Below, in pieces: positions 49,397 through 57,666 of a stretch of 64,000 nucleotides of DNA; positions within the stretch are counted from its first letter, which is position 1; the number at the start of each line of letters is the position of its first letter. This DNA is from Bacteroidota bacterium (GTDB lineage: Bacteria; Bacteroidota; Bacteroidia; B-17B0; Aurantibacillaceae): assembly GCA_030681615.1 (NCBI GenBank), contig JAUXSA010000016.1, positions 1-64,000 of the forward strand, in the 5' to 3' direction. The translations under genes and the position numbers were made by a program. Under the pieces are notes generated by a model. It did no database searches. It was not told where the DNA came from and was given only the letters and a program-made list of their open reading frames with translations.

Positions 49397-52300
49397 AATA
49401 GTATTTATAAATAGCGCCACAATTAAATATTCAGAAATATTTACAGGCGGTAACGTTCATTTAATAGGAACCCAAGGTGTTGGTAAGAGTACTATTTTAA
49501 GAGCCATCTTGTTTTTTTATAATGCGGATAGCCAAAAGCTAGGAATAAAGCCCGGCCAAAAAAGTTTTTCTGAATACTATTTTCCCTACCAAAATTCTTA
49601 TATCATATATGAAATAGTAAAAGAAACTGGCGTTTATTCTATTCTATGTTACAAATCTCAGGGTAAGGTTTGCTTTAGGTTTTTTGAAGGGGAGTATAAC
49701 AAAGACTATTTTATAAAAGACAACTATGCTTTTGAATCATGGGAACAGGTAAGCAATCAGCTTAATCAAAGCAAAATATATTATTCGAGAAAGATTGACC
49801 GTAACGAAGAATACCGGGATATACTATATGGTAATAATGAAGGTAAAAGCGAACTTAAAAAGTTTGCATTAATGGAAAGCAAGCAATATCAAAATATTCC
49901 TCGCACAATTCAAAATGTACTTTTAAACTCTGAACTCAAGGCTGAATTTATAAAGCAAACGATTATCCGATCTCTAGAAGATGAAGATATTGTTATAAGT
50001 TTAGAAGATTATCAGCATCATCTTACTGGATTTGAAAGTCAACTTTCAGACATAAGAAAATGGACAGAGAAAAACAAAAACGGTGAAATACCTGTAAAAA
50101 CACAATCTGAAAAAATAATTCAGTTAAGATCTGCCATTAAATTTTTAGAAAGAGAGAAAATAACACTGGCCAAGCAGTTGGCGTGGGCGATAAATTCAAT
50201 TGAAAAGAGTACACCTAAAATTCAGAAAAAATTAGAATCCCAGGAATTAAAGGAAGTACAAGTAAAAGTCAAGTTAACTGAACTTGATAGTAAATTTGAG
50301 TCCAAAAAAGAAAATATACAGAATGATATCAGTGTGTTTGATAATAAAATAAAGGAAGCAGAAACAAAAACACAGGAGTATAAAAAAATAAACATTGAAG
50401 CTATAATTGAAGCCGTTTCTAAAAAGGACACCTTATTGGTTGAACAAGGAAATCTTAATAAGGAAAAAGAAATATTGACTTCTAAGTACGCAGAAATAAC
50501 TCAAAAATATTCCATGTTGTTAACTGAGCTTCTAAATCAGTTAAAAAGTATAGAAACAGATTGTGAAAAGCAGAAATTGATGCTACAATCCAATTTTCTT
50601 TCCTTTAAGGAAAACACAACTAATCAATATGGCGATATCATTAAAGAAATCCGGAACAACAGTTTGTTGGCGTTGGACACTGCTAAAAACGCTGTTAACG
50701 AGAAGAAGGATCAATCTCAAGAGCTTCTAATAAAAAAGGCAGAAATTAATCATAAGCGGTTTTATGAAAATGAAATAGAGCAATTAAAAACAACTCTTCA
50801 AAAATTAAAAAACGATAAGATAAATGCTGAAAGCCAAGTTAAATTCAACAATGAACAAATAAAAACATTCCAAACGCAATGGGAGACTGAAGAAAACGGA
50901 AAAAAAGAAAGCCATAATCTAAAACTGGAAAAATTGAACGATTCTGTATTAAATATACAGAACGAAGTGAATTCGATTGAAACAAAAATTATGAACAGCA
51001 AGGATTCATTTTATGGTTGGCTAAATGAAAAGTATCCAAATTGGGAAAACACAATAGGAAAAGTATGCACGGATGATATACTCTTCCATAATGAACTTTC
51101 CCCGGAAATAATAAACTCGAAGGAATTAAACTTTTTTGGAGTTAAGATAGATTTACGAGAAATAACCAAAAAAGTAAAAACAGTTGCCGATTACGAAAAA
51201 GATAAGGAAGAACTAAATGGGCAAATAGAATTACAAAAAAAACAAATACTTGCAGCCAGTGAAACTTTGGAATCTGAAATAATTAAATTAAAAACGAAGT
51301 ATCAGCCTAAGATAAAAGCAAGCAAGGATTTAATAAATGAGTACAATTATACAATTGAAACTAACACCGCCAAAACAGAAGAGGCGACTAACACGCTGAA
51401 CGATCTAACTCAAAAAGCTGTTAATGAGAAACAAAGTTTACTGAAGGAAATACAAAAACAAATAGATCAACTGTCAGAAGAAATAATAGTAGCAGGAAAG
51501 AAGCTTAAAGCATTGGAAGAGCAAATTTCTATTGAGGAGAAGGCAAAACAAGCGGAAAAAGACAACCTGATACTGGAAGAAGAAAAAAAGACTATTGGAG
51601 CCAAGGCTGAAATCGATACAACTTTTAAAACAAAAAAAACCGAGCATTCACAGCGAGAATTAGAGATAAAGGAGAAGCAAAAAAAGGAACTTTCCGATAA
51701 AGGCGCAAATACCTCTAGGATCGCAGAAATTGATAAACAATTAGAAAAGTTAAAAGCGAAACTTGAGTATATAGAAAATAATTGGGATAAGGTTGTAGAA
51801 TACAAAAAGGACAAAAGAGAATTATTTGATAAAGAGGAAGAGTTCAAAATTAAAAAGAAGAGTTTACAAGAGCAGCTTATTAATGAACAGCAAAAACACA
51901 CGCAACAGAAGGGATCATTATTTACTGAACTCACTGAGCTTACACGAATAATTTCAGAAATAAAGAAAATTCTGGAAGATTATGAGGCAGATTTAAATGA
52001 GCTGGATTTGTTTAAGAGCAGGAATTCTGAAAGCTATTCTGACCTTAACATTTATCTTTCAGACCCAAAGGAGGAAAATGCAGTCAATAAACCCGGTCGG
52101 GAACTAATCCGTGAATTGGAACAAAAAGATTATTCGCGAAAAGATCGTTTGGGTGAAATGAAAGAAACAATAAATAAGTTCTTGGGTAATTTTTCGGAAA
52201 AGAACATTTTTAATTTTAAAATTATTTTGATTGATTCAATAGAATATGTTCAGTTTGCGGATGAACTAAATGATTTCATTGAAGAAAGAAAAATAGAACA

Positions 52301-53051
52301 GTTTGAAAAAAGAATAAATGAACGCTTTGCTTCTATAATCACGTCCATAGGCAAGGAAACTGGTAGTTTAATGTCCAAAGGAGGAGAAATTCAAAAGGTA
52401 ATTCATAGTATTAATAAGGATTTTGAACAAAGAAATTTTGTTGGGGCGATCAAAAAAATAGAATTACAATGGGATAATAGTAGCAACCCTGTTGTGAGTA
52501 TATTGCTCGCTATAAAAAAATTTAATGATGAAAATATAAATGAATTAGGTACTCCAAACTTATTTTCCGGGAATGACCAAGGTTCAAAAAACAAAACGGC
52601 TGTTGATCTGCTTAAAGAACTAATTAAACAAATTACAACTTTTGGAAAGAAAACCATCTCGCTTTCAGATTCCTTTGAATTAAAGTTCAGGATTCAGGAA
52701 AATCAAAACGATACCGGATGGGTAGAGAAGCTCGCAAATGTAGGAAGTGATGGCACGGACATTCTTGTTAAAGCCATGATAAATATTATGCTCTTGAATG
52801 TGTTTAAAGATGGAGCATCCAAGAGGTTTAAAGATTTCAGGTTACACTGTGTTATGGATGAAATAGGCAAGCTTCATCCTAACAATATCAAAGGGATATT
52901 AAAATTTGCTAATGATCGTAATATTCTTTTGGTCAATGGTTCTCCAACGGAAAATAATGCAATTGATTACAAACACATTTATAAACTTGAAAAGGATGAA
53001 AAAAGCTTTTCTAAAATAAAAAGAATTATTACTAATCACGCTTTAGCATGA
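49380..53051 (+). CDS. SMC-like ATPase, JetC/MksB type
   Basis: From ATG 49380 the protein has 1223 residues (an in-frame ATG at 49368 is possible). The head opens MRYLNKIVFINSATIKYSEIFTGGNVHLIGTQGVGKSTILRAILFFYN, with Walker A at about 30-38. Two long coiled coils (roughly 230-530 and 610-980) flank a globular middle at about 541-605 (FYGWLNEKYPNWENTIGKVCTDDILFHNEL ... NFFGVKIDLREI), the hinge position. The C-terminal head has the signature region VGSDGTDILVKAMINIMLLNVF near 1120-1140 and Walker B LHCVMDEIGKL (Asp1160, Glu1161). This is the plan of MukB/MksB/JetC. In Wadjet such ATPases extrude loops of circular plasmid DNA. Confidence 0.85.
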   Translation: MRYLNKIVFINSATIKYSEIFTGGNVHLIGTQGVGKSTILRAILFFYNADSQKLGIKPGQKSFSEYYFPYQNSYIIYEIVKETGVYSILCYKSQGKVCFRFFEGEYNKDYFIKDNYAFESWEQVSNQLNQSKIYYSRKIDRNEEYRDILYGNNEGKSELKKFALMESKQYQNIPRTIQNVLLNSELKAEFIKQTIIRSLEDEDIVISLEDYQHHLTGFESQLSDIRKWTEKNKNGEIPVKTQSEKIIQLRSAIKFLEREKITLAKQLAWAINSIEKSTPKIQKKLESQELKEVQVKVKLTELDSKFESKKENIQNDISVFDNKIKEAETKTQEYKKINIEAIIEAVSKKDTLLVEQGNLNKEKEILTSKYAEITQKYSMLLTELLNQLKSIETDCEKQKLMLQSNFLSFKENTTNQYGDIIKEIRNNSLLALDTAKNAVNEKKDQSQELLIKKAEINHKRFYENEIEQLKTTLQKLKNDKINAESQVKFNNEQIKTFQTQWETEENGKKESHNLKLEKLNDSVLNIQNEVNSIETKIMNSKDSFYGWLNEKYPNWENTIGKVCTDDILFHNELSPEIINSKELNFFGVKIDLREITKKVKTVADYEKDKEELNGQIELQKKQILAASETLESEIIKLKTKYQPKIKASKDLINEYNYTIETNTAKTEEATNTLNDLTQKAVNEKQSLLKEIQKQIDQLSEEIIVAGKKLKALEEQISIEEKAKQAEKDNLILEEEKKTIGAKAEIDTTFKTKKTEHSQRELEIKEKQKKELSDKGANTSRIAEIDKQLEKLKAKLEYIENNWDKVVEYKKDKRELFDKEEEFKIKKKSLQEQLINEQQKHTQQKGSLFTELTELTRIISEIKKILEDYEADLNELDLFKSRNSESYSDLNIYLSDPKEENAVNKPGRELIRELEQKDYSRKDRLGEMKETINKFLGNFSEKNIFNFKIILIDSIEYVQFADELNDFIEERKIEQFEKRINERFASIITSIGKETGSLMSKGGEIQKVIHSINKDFEQRNFVGAIKKIELQWDNSSNPVVSILLAIKKFNDENINELGTPNLFSGNDQGSKNKTAVDLLKELIKQITTFGKKTISLSDSFELKFRIQENQNDTGWVEKLANVGSDGTDILVKAMINIMLLNVFKDGASKRFKDFRLHCVMDEIGKLHPNNIKGILKFANDRNILLVNGSPTENNAIDYKHIYKLEKDEKSFSKIKRIITNHALA

Positions 53052-53902
53052 GTTTACCATTGAACATAGCGGAAAAATTAAAACAGATGCTTGATAAGGT
53101 AGAAATACCATCAAGTAAACTCAAACATGATGTAATAACCGGCCTAATTGAGGATGGTGTAATACAAGTTAGAAATATTGGTAAAAGTCAACGAATGTAT
53201 TATGTAAATAAGCCGGAAAGTTTAACAGCATACATTGAGAATCACTTTGGAATTTCCAGTTTAGAAAATTATATTGAGTATCAAAAAAATGATACAGGAA
53301 CAAGAAATGAATCAGTTTTAATAAGTTCGGATTCCAAGTTAAAGCAGGTTAGGACATTTAAAGGATTTCTAGTTAATTGTTATCAACCAATTGATGCGCT
53401 TCTTTTTGAAAAGCCATTTATAATTAATCCTTTAGAAGGAACATACACTTTTATATATGATTATGAGCATTTTAAAGTTCCGGCCAACGTAACAATTGTC
53501 GGAATTGAAAACCCGGAAAACTTTAAAGAAATTAAAAAGCAGAAGTCCTTATTCAATAATGTTTCTCCCCTGTTCGTGTCTCGATATCCGCAAAATAAAG
53601 ACTTAGTAAAGTGGTTAGGAAAGATTCCCAATAAATATTTGCACTTTGGAGATTTCGACTTTGAGGGGGTTAACATTTATCTTAATGAATATAAAAAGCA
53701 CTTGAATGAAAAAGCCTCATTTTTTATTCCGGATCATATTGAAAGTTTATTAAAAACTAACGGAAATAGAGAATTATATAATAGGCAACTTGAAAGAAGG
53801 CCTGACGAAAAACAAATTACAGAAAAAGAAATTATAAAGTTAATTGCACTTATTGACAAATATAAAAAGGGATTAGAACAGGAAATATTTATTAATAACT
53901 AA
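53048..53902 (+). CDS. Toprim-domain nuclease-like subunit, JetD/MksG position
   Basis: A 284-residue protein overlapping the SMC gene by 4 bp. The N-terminal 70 residues form a winged helix (EKLKQMLDKVEIPSSKLKHDVITGLIEDGVIQVRNIGKSQRMYYV). The C-terminal half is Toprim-like: VTIVGIENPENFKEI, with Glu154 as the lone acidic residue of strand one, and KYLHFGDFDFEGVNIYLNEY, with Asp202, Asp204 and Glu206 as the DxD-type motif. The same E...DxD pattern is used by topoisomerase VI A and by JetD/MksG, which cuts the plasmid. JetD is usually about 390 residues, so this one is short. The full set of acidic residues suggests it is active. Confidence 0.68.
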   Translation: MSLPLNIAEKLKQMLDKVEIPSSKLKHDVITGLIEDGVIQVRNIGKSQRMYYVNKPESLTAYIENHFGISSLENYIEYQKNDTGTRNESVLISSDSKLKQVRTFKGFLVNCYQPIDALLFEKPFIINPLEGTYTFIYDYEHFKVPANVTIVGIENPENFKEIKKQKSLFNNVSPLFVSRYPQNKDLVKWLGKIPNKYLHFGDFDFEGVNIYLNEYKKHLNEKASFFIPDHIESLLKTNGNRELYNRQLERRPDEKQITEKEIIKLIALIDKYKKGLEQEIFINN

Positions 53903-53905
53903 GCA

Positions 53906-54997
53906 ATGGGAAAGTTAGCCAAAGGTAAAAAAGTGATTAAAGCTGTTACCAAAACCGCAAAAAATCTTCGTCAGGCAAAGCCAAAGACTGTTGTTGTAAA
54001 GAAGATCGCTACAAAGAAATTTCCTGCGCCATCAACCTTAAAAAGTATTGACTATTCTAAATTCGGCTATGATGAGAGAAAATACCAAAAGCATTTTAAA
54101 GGAATAAAACTTGAGAAATATTTATACGGTCAAGAGGTCAAGAATAAAGAAGGATCATTTTATTTAATTACAAATACCGAACAAATTGATTTCCCTGTTG
54201 TAAATAAAGAATCAGCTAAAAACAAATTGTACGCTGAGCTTACCCTAATTGATGGAATAGCAAGATTAAAGGAAAAAGAATTAAAAATTTTCGGTTATAA
54301 TAAGATCGAAGATTTATTGAGCCACCATAAATTTCAATTTAAAGCCAAGGAGCTTTTATCATTTATAGATAACCATGATGGGCATTCAATTCATAAATGG
54401 GTAAGGCGAAGAAATGATTATCCTAAATACAATACTACCGGATTTTCAGTTTCAAGTTTTTTTAATCCTGAAGATTTTATTGTGATTGATTTGGAAACAT
54501 TAGGTTTCAATAGCCCGGCATTTCTTATTGGAATTGGTTACATGAGAAACGGGAAATTTAATGTAGACCAACTATTAGCTAGAGATTTAGATGAGGAGGG
54601 TGCAATTTTCTCGCACCTTAAAGAGTATCTGAAAGGTAAAAACGCTTTGCTTACCTATAATGGAGCTTCTTTTGATGTGCCTCTAATTAAGTCAAGGGCA
54701 AATTCTCTAGGAATAGACCTTCTAATAGATCATGCCCATTTTGACATGTATTATTTTTGCAAACGGGCTTTTGATGGTGTTTGTTATGATTACAAATTAA
54801 AAACATTAGAAAGCGAAATATTGGGACATCATAGAAGAGGAGATGTTCCTGGATTTCTTGTCCCGTCTTTTTATAGTGCATACATGTCAACTGGCAATAT
54901 TGGTACTGTTATTCCAATCATAGACCATAATAAACAAGATATTATTACAACATTTAAATTATTTGAATACCTACACTTAAAAGAAGTTAGTTTTTAA
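53906..54997 (+). CDS. RNase H-fold 3'-5' exonuclease (YprB/RNase_H_2 type)
   Basis: A 363-residue protein 3 bp after the Toprim gene. Residues 1-50 are very basic (MGKLAKGKKVIKAVTKTAKN ... VVVKKIATKKFPAP), suited to DNA binding. Residues 50-180 are helical. Residues 188-360 are a DEDD-type nuclease: FIVIDLETLGFNSPAFLIGIGY (Asp195, Glu197), LLTYNGASFDVPLIKSRANSLG (Asp257) and IDHNKQDIITTFKLFEYL (Asp345, with the nearby His). This is the YprB-like RNase_H_2 pattern. It is not a normal Wadjet component. It probably degrades ends made by the Toprim subunit, which is inference. Confidence 0.82.
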   Translation: MGKLAKGKKVIKAVTKTAKNLRQAKPKTVVVKKIATKKFPAPSTLKSIDYSKFGYDERKYQKHFKGIKLEKYLYGQEVKNKEGSFYLITNTEQIDFPVVNKESAKNKLYAELTLIDGIARLKEKELKIFGYNKIEDLLSHHKFQFKAKELLSFIDNHDGHSIHKWVRRRNDYPKYNTTGFSVSSFFNPEDFIVIDLETLGFNSPAFLIGIGYMRNGKFNVDQLLARDLDEEGAIFSHLKEYLKGKNALLTYNGASFDVPLIKSRANSLGIDLLIDHAHFDMYYFCKRAFDGVCYDYKLKTLESEILGHHRRGDVPGFLVPSFYSAYMSTGNIGTVIPIIDHNKQDIITTFKLFEYLHLKEVSF

Positions 54998-54998
54998 T

Positions 54999-56225
54999 AT
55001 GGAAGAAAATAAGCAATATAGGCTGTCAGAACTTATTTCATTTGTGAAAGGTATTCTTGATGCTAACCTGAATACATATTTTTATGTTATTGGTGAAATA
55101 TCTAATTATAACGGAATCGAGCCCAACAAACATCTATATCCCCGCTTAATTGAAAGGAAGAATGGAGTGACAACTGCGGAAATAAAGACGTGTATTTTTA
55201 GAGGAAGCGTTTATCAGTTAACCGAATTTGAGAGAAAAACCGGAATTAAATTTGAAAACGGAATTGAAGTTTTATTAAAAGTGAAAGTCGAGTTGCATCC
55301 GATTTATGGTCTTTCCTTAATAATGAATTCTATCGATCATAATTATACTCTTGGTAAAATTCAGGATGAGAAGCTTAAGACATTGATAAGGCTTGAAAAA
55401 GAAAAAATTATTAGACTAATTGAACCGGGCGTTTACGAAACTCATAATAAAAAATTAGATCGTCCGTCTGTTATACAAAGAATTGCCCTAATTTCTTCCG
55501 TAAATACAAAAGGCTATACCGATTTTAAAGCAGCCCTTCTTGAAAATAAATACGGGTATAAATTTACTGTAACCGATTTTCCTGCTATGATGCAAGGAAA
55601 TGAAGCGGCTAAATCAATGTTGAGTCAACTTCAAACAATAGATAAGCGACAGGAAGAATATGATGCAGTTGCCATTATTCGTGGTGGTGGAGATGATACC
55701 GGATTTATTTGTTTTGATGATTATGAATTGAGCAAAGCCGTTGCCAATTATAAATTACCAATTATAACTGGCATTGGTCACGAACAAAATAAAAGTATTG
55801 TCGATATGATGGCAAATATTTTCACTATGGTTCCTGCTATGGCAGCGAAAAGCATTATTGAACATAACAAAGAGTTTGAAAATTCTATTATAGAATTAGG
55901 ACATCAAATTGCAAATGCAAGCAAGGAAGTCATTGATTCCGAAAGGCATGACTTAGTGGAATTAGATGGGCAACTTAAGCATGGATTTAAACTTCTTATC
56001 CAAAACGAAAAGGATACCTTAAACCAATTGATTCGAGATGTTAAGAATTTTAGTCCGGAAAACACTTTGGCTCGTGGATATGCTATAATCACCTTTGAAG
56101 GAAGCATTTTGAATGACACTAAGCAATTAAAATCCGGCAACAAAATAAAAACAATAACTAGTTCAAGTATTATTGAAAGTAACATAACCAAAATTGAAAA
56201 AAGAAATGGCAACGCTAACTTATAA
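54999..56225 (+). CDS. Exodeoxyribonuclease VII large subunit, divergent
   Basis: A 408-residue XseA homologue, 1 bp after the exonuclease gene. It has an N-terminal OB fold (YRLSELISFVKGILDANLNTYFYVIGEISNYNG ... CIFRGSVYQL ... GIEVLLKVKVELHPIYGLSLIMNSIDHNYTLGKI), then the catalytic domain and a coiled coil. Active-site elements seen are Asp175 (NTKGYTDFKAAL), Arg228 (AIIRGGGDDTGFICFDD) and His261 in GIGHEQNKSIVDMMAN. The family motif is GHExD; here Asp is Asn264. The usual RAPTPSAAAE is FTMVPAMAAKS. E. coli XseA has 456 residues. It may be an altered or specialised ExoVII, working with the XseB gene that overlaps it. Confidence 0.88.
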   Translation: MEENKQYRLSELISFVKGILDANLNTYFYVIGEISNYNGIEPNKHLYPRLIERKNGVTTAEIKTCIFRGSVYQLTEFERKTGIKFENGIEVLLKVKVELHPIYGLSLIMNSIDHNYTLGKIQDEKLKTLIRLEKEKIIRLIEPGVYETHNKKLDRPSVIQRIALISSVNTKGYTDFKAALLENKYGYKFTVTDFPAMMQGNEAAKSMLSQLQTIDKRQEEYDAVAIIRGGGDDTGFICFDDYELSKAVANYKLPIITGIGHEQNKSIVDMMANIFTMVPAMAAKSIIEHNKEFENSIIELGHQIANASKEVIDSERHDLVELDGQLKHGFKLLIQNEKDTLNQLIRDVKNFSPENTLARGYAIITFEGSILNDTKQLKSGNKIKTITSSSIIESNITKIEKRNGNANL

Positions 56226-56394
56226 AAAGGCTTCAGAAGAACTGCAAAAAATAGTTTCGGATATTGAAGATGGAAAAGTATCAATAGACAATCTATATGC
56301 TAAACTTGAAAGAGCAAAGGAGCTGATTGAAATTTGTCAATCTAAACTTAAGCAAACCGATGGCGAAGTGAAAAAATTACTTGCTAAAAAGTAA
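56206..56394 (+). CDS. xseB: Exodeoxyribonuclease VII small subunit
   Basis: A 62-residue protein from ATG 56206, overlapping xseA by 20 bp; four more codons upstream are in frame. MATLTYKKASEELQKIVSDIEDGKVSIDNLYAKLERAKELIEICQSKLKQTDGEVKKLLAKK fits XseB: two helices with the ELExIVxxLExGxxSLDxxLxxxExGxxLxxxCxxxLxxAExxVxxL pattern. XseB helices wrap the coiled coil of XseA to form the active ExoVII. Having both subunits inside a defence-type operon indicates a dedicated enzyme separate from the housekeeping one. Confidence 0.88.
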   Translation: MATLTYKKASEELQKIVSDIEDGKVSIDNLYAKLERAKELIEICQSKLKQTDGEVKKLLAKK

Positions 56395-56417
56395 ACGTAT
56401 ATCTAAAACTGTTTGAG

Positions 56418-57626
56418 ATGGAAGATGATAAAATAAATAAATTGCTAGGGATTAATTCCTTTAATAGAATTAATTCATTAGAAAATAAATTAAAACATTT
56501 GGATGGCCTTTCCAAACTTGCTAATATTAGTAATCCAATGCAAAATCACATGAAACAAATGAATTCATTTTTAAAGGTTTCTGATATTTTAAACTCAGTT
56601 GCTCCCAAACAAAGTATGTGGGATTATATTTCCAACCCAACAAAAAACATGCATTTCATGTTCGATGCAGTTAAAGAAAAAGCGAATAATGATAGTTTAA
56701 AATCAAAAATAATTTTTGGTGGCTCCACAGTTTCAGATATAGCAAAATATATTAATGCTAATGAAACTGCAAGCAAAGTCTCCAAAAGTATGTTAGGATT
56801 AAACGCATTAAATGATATAACTCAAACGGTTAATCGGTTTTCAAATGCTTATGACAAGCAACTTAGCATAACTGAGGGCTTATTTAAATCATATTCACAG
56901 ACTAAGCATCTTAATTTGTCCGGAAACCTTTCTGAACTCTTCAATGGTAATAATTTTTATAACAGAAAAAAGGTAAATGCTTTCGATGTATTATCAGGAA
57001 GTGCATTTACAAACATTGCAAGATTGTATGAAGCAAGCCCAGAATCAGCTTCTTTGGAAGAAGAACTTGGTTTGATAGAAGAGGAATTTAAGCAAAATCC
57101 GTATTTAATTAAGGAAGTGCAAAACCTGATGGATGCAGTTTGCGCAACCGAGTCAGAAACTTATAAAAAGTGGGATGATAAACTCACAGAATGGGTAGAT
57201 GCATTAACAAGACGGTTTGGGTGGTCAAAACAGAAAGCATACTATATTGCTTTTATGATTGGATCGGTATGTAGCATTATTATTGGTGTTTCGGCAAAAG
57301 CTGTTTACGATTCCTATACAAAAAAGCCACAGATAGTAATAAATGCACCAATAACAATTAACAAAAATATGTATGTTTCAAATGAGAAATTTGTAAATGA
57401 CATAATATTTAAACAAGCGCCTGTCTATCCCAAAAATTTGACCAGTACAAGAAAATTGGGCGTGTTTAAAGAAAATGCGGTCGTTAAGATTATTCAAATG
57501 AAAAACGGTTGGTGCAATGCTGAAGGTTTAGTTGAGATAATAAAAAAACAAAATGGAAAAAAAATTAAGTCTGACTCTTTGATGAGAGTTTGGGTTCAAC
57601 AGATTTATCTAAAATCATTTCAATAA
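56418..57626 (+). CDS. Membrane protein with SH3-like C-terminal domain, unknown
   Basis: A 402-residue protein I cannot assign to a family. Residues 1-230 are polar and helical (LLGINSFNRINSLENKLKHLDGLSKLANI). About 240-275 is a charged helical patch (KKWDDKLTEWVDALTRRFGW). A single transmembrane helix, YYIAFMIGSVCSIIIGVSAKAV, lies near 278-298. The last 85 residues look like a bacterial SH3 fold (KQAPVYPKNLTSTRKLGVFKENAVVKIIQMKNGWCNAEGL ... MRVWVQQIYLKSF). The N-terminal side is probably cytoplasmic. As the only membrane protein of the operon it may tether the complex or act as an effector; this is inference. Confidence 0.65.
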   Translation: MEDDKINKLLGINSFNRINSLENKLKHLDGLSKLANISNPMQNHMKQMNSFLKVSDILNSVAPKQSMWDYISNPTKNMHFMFDAVKEKANNDSLKSKIIFGGSTVSDIAKYINANETASKVSKSMLGLNALNDITQTVNRFSNAYDKQLSITEGLFKSYSQTKHLNLSGNLSELFNGNNFYNRKKVNAFDVLSGSAFTNIARLYEASPESASLEEELGLIEEEFKQNPYLIKEVQNLMDAVCATESETYKKWDDKLTEWVDALTRRFGWSKQKAYYIAFMIGSVCSIIIGVSAKAVYDSYTKKPQIVINAPITINKNMYVSNEKFVNDIIFKQAPVYPKNLTSTRKLGVFKENAVVKIIQMKNGWCNAEGLVEIIKKQNGKKIKSDSLMRVWVQQIYLKSFQ

Positions 57627-57666
57627 TCATTGTTTAAGAATGACTTGATAAAAACAAAAATAAGTA

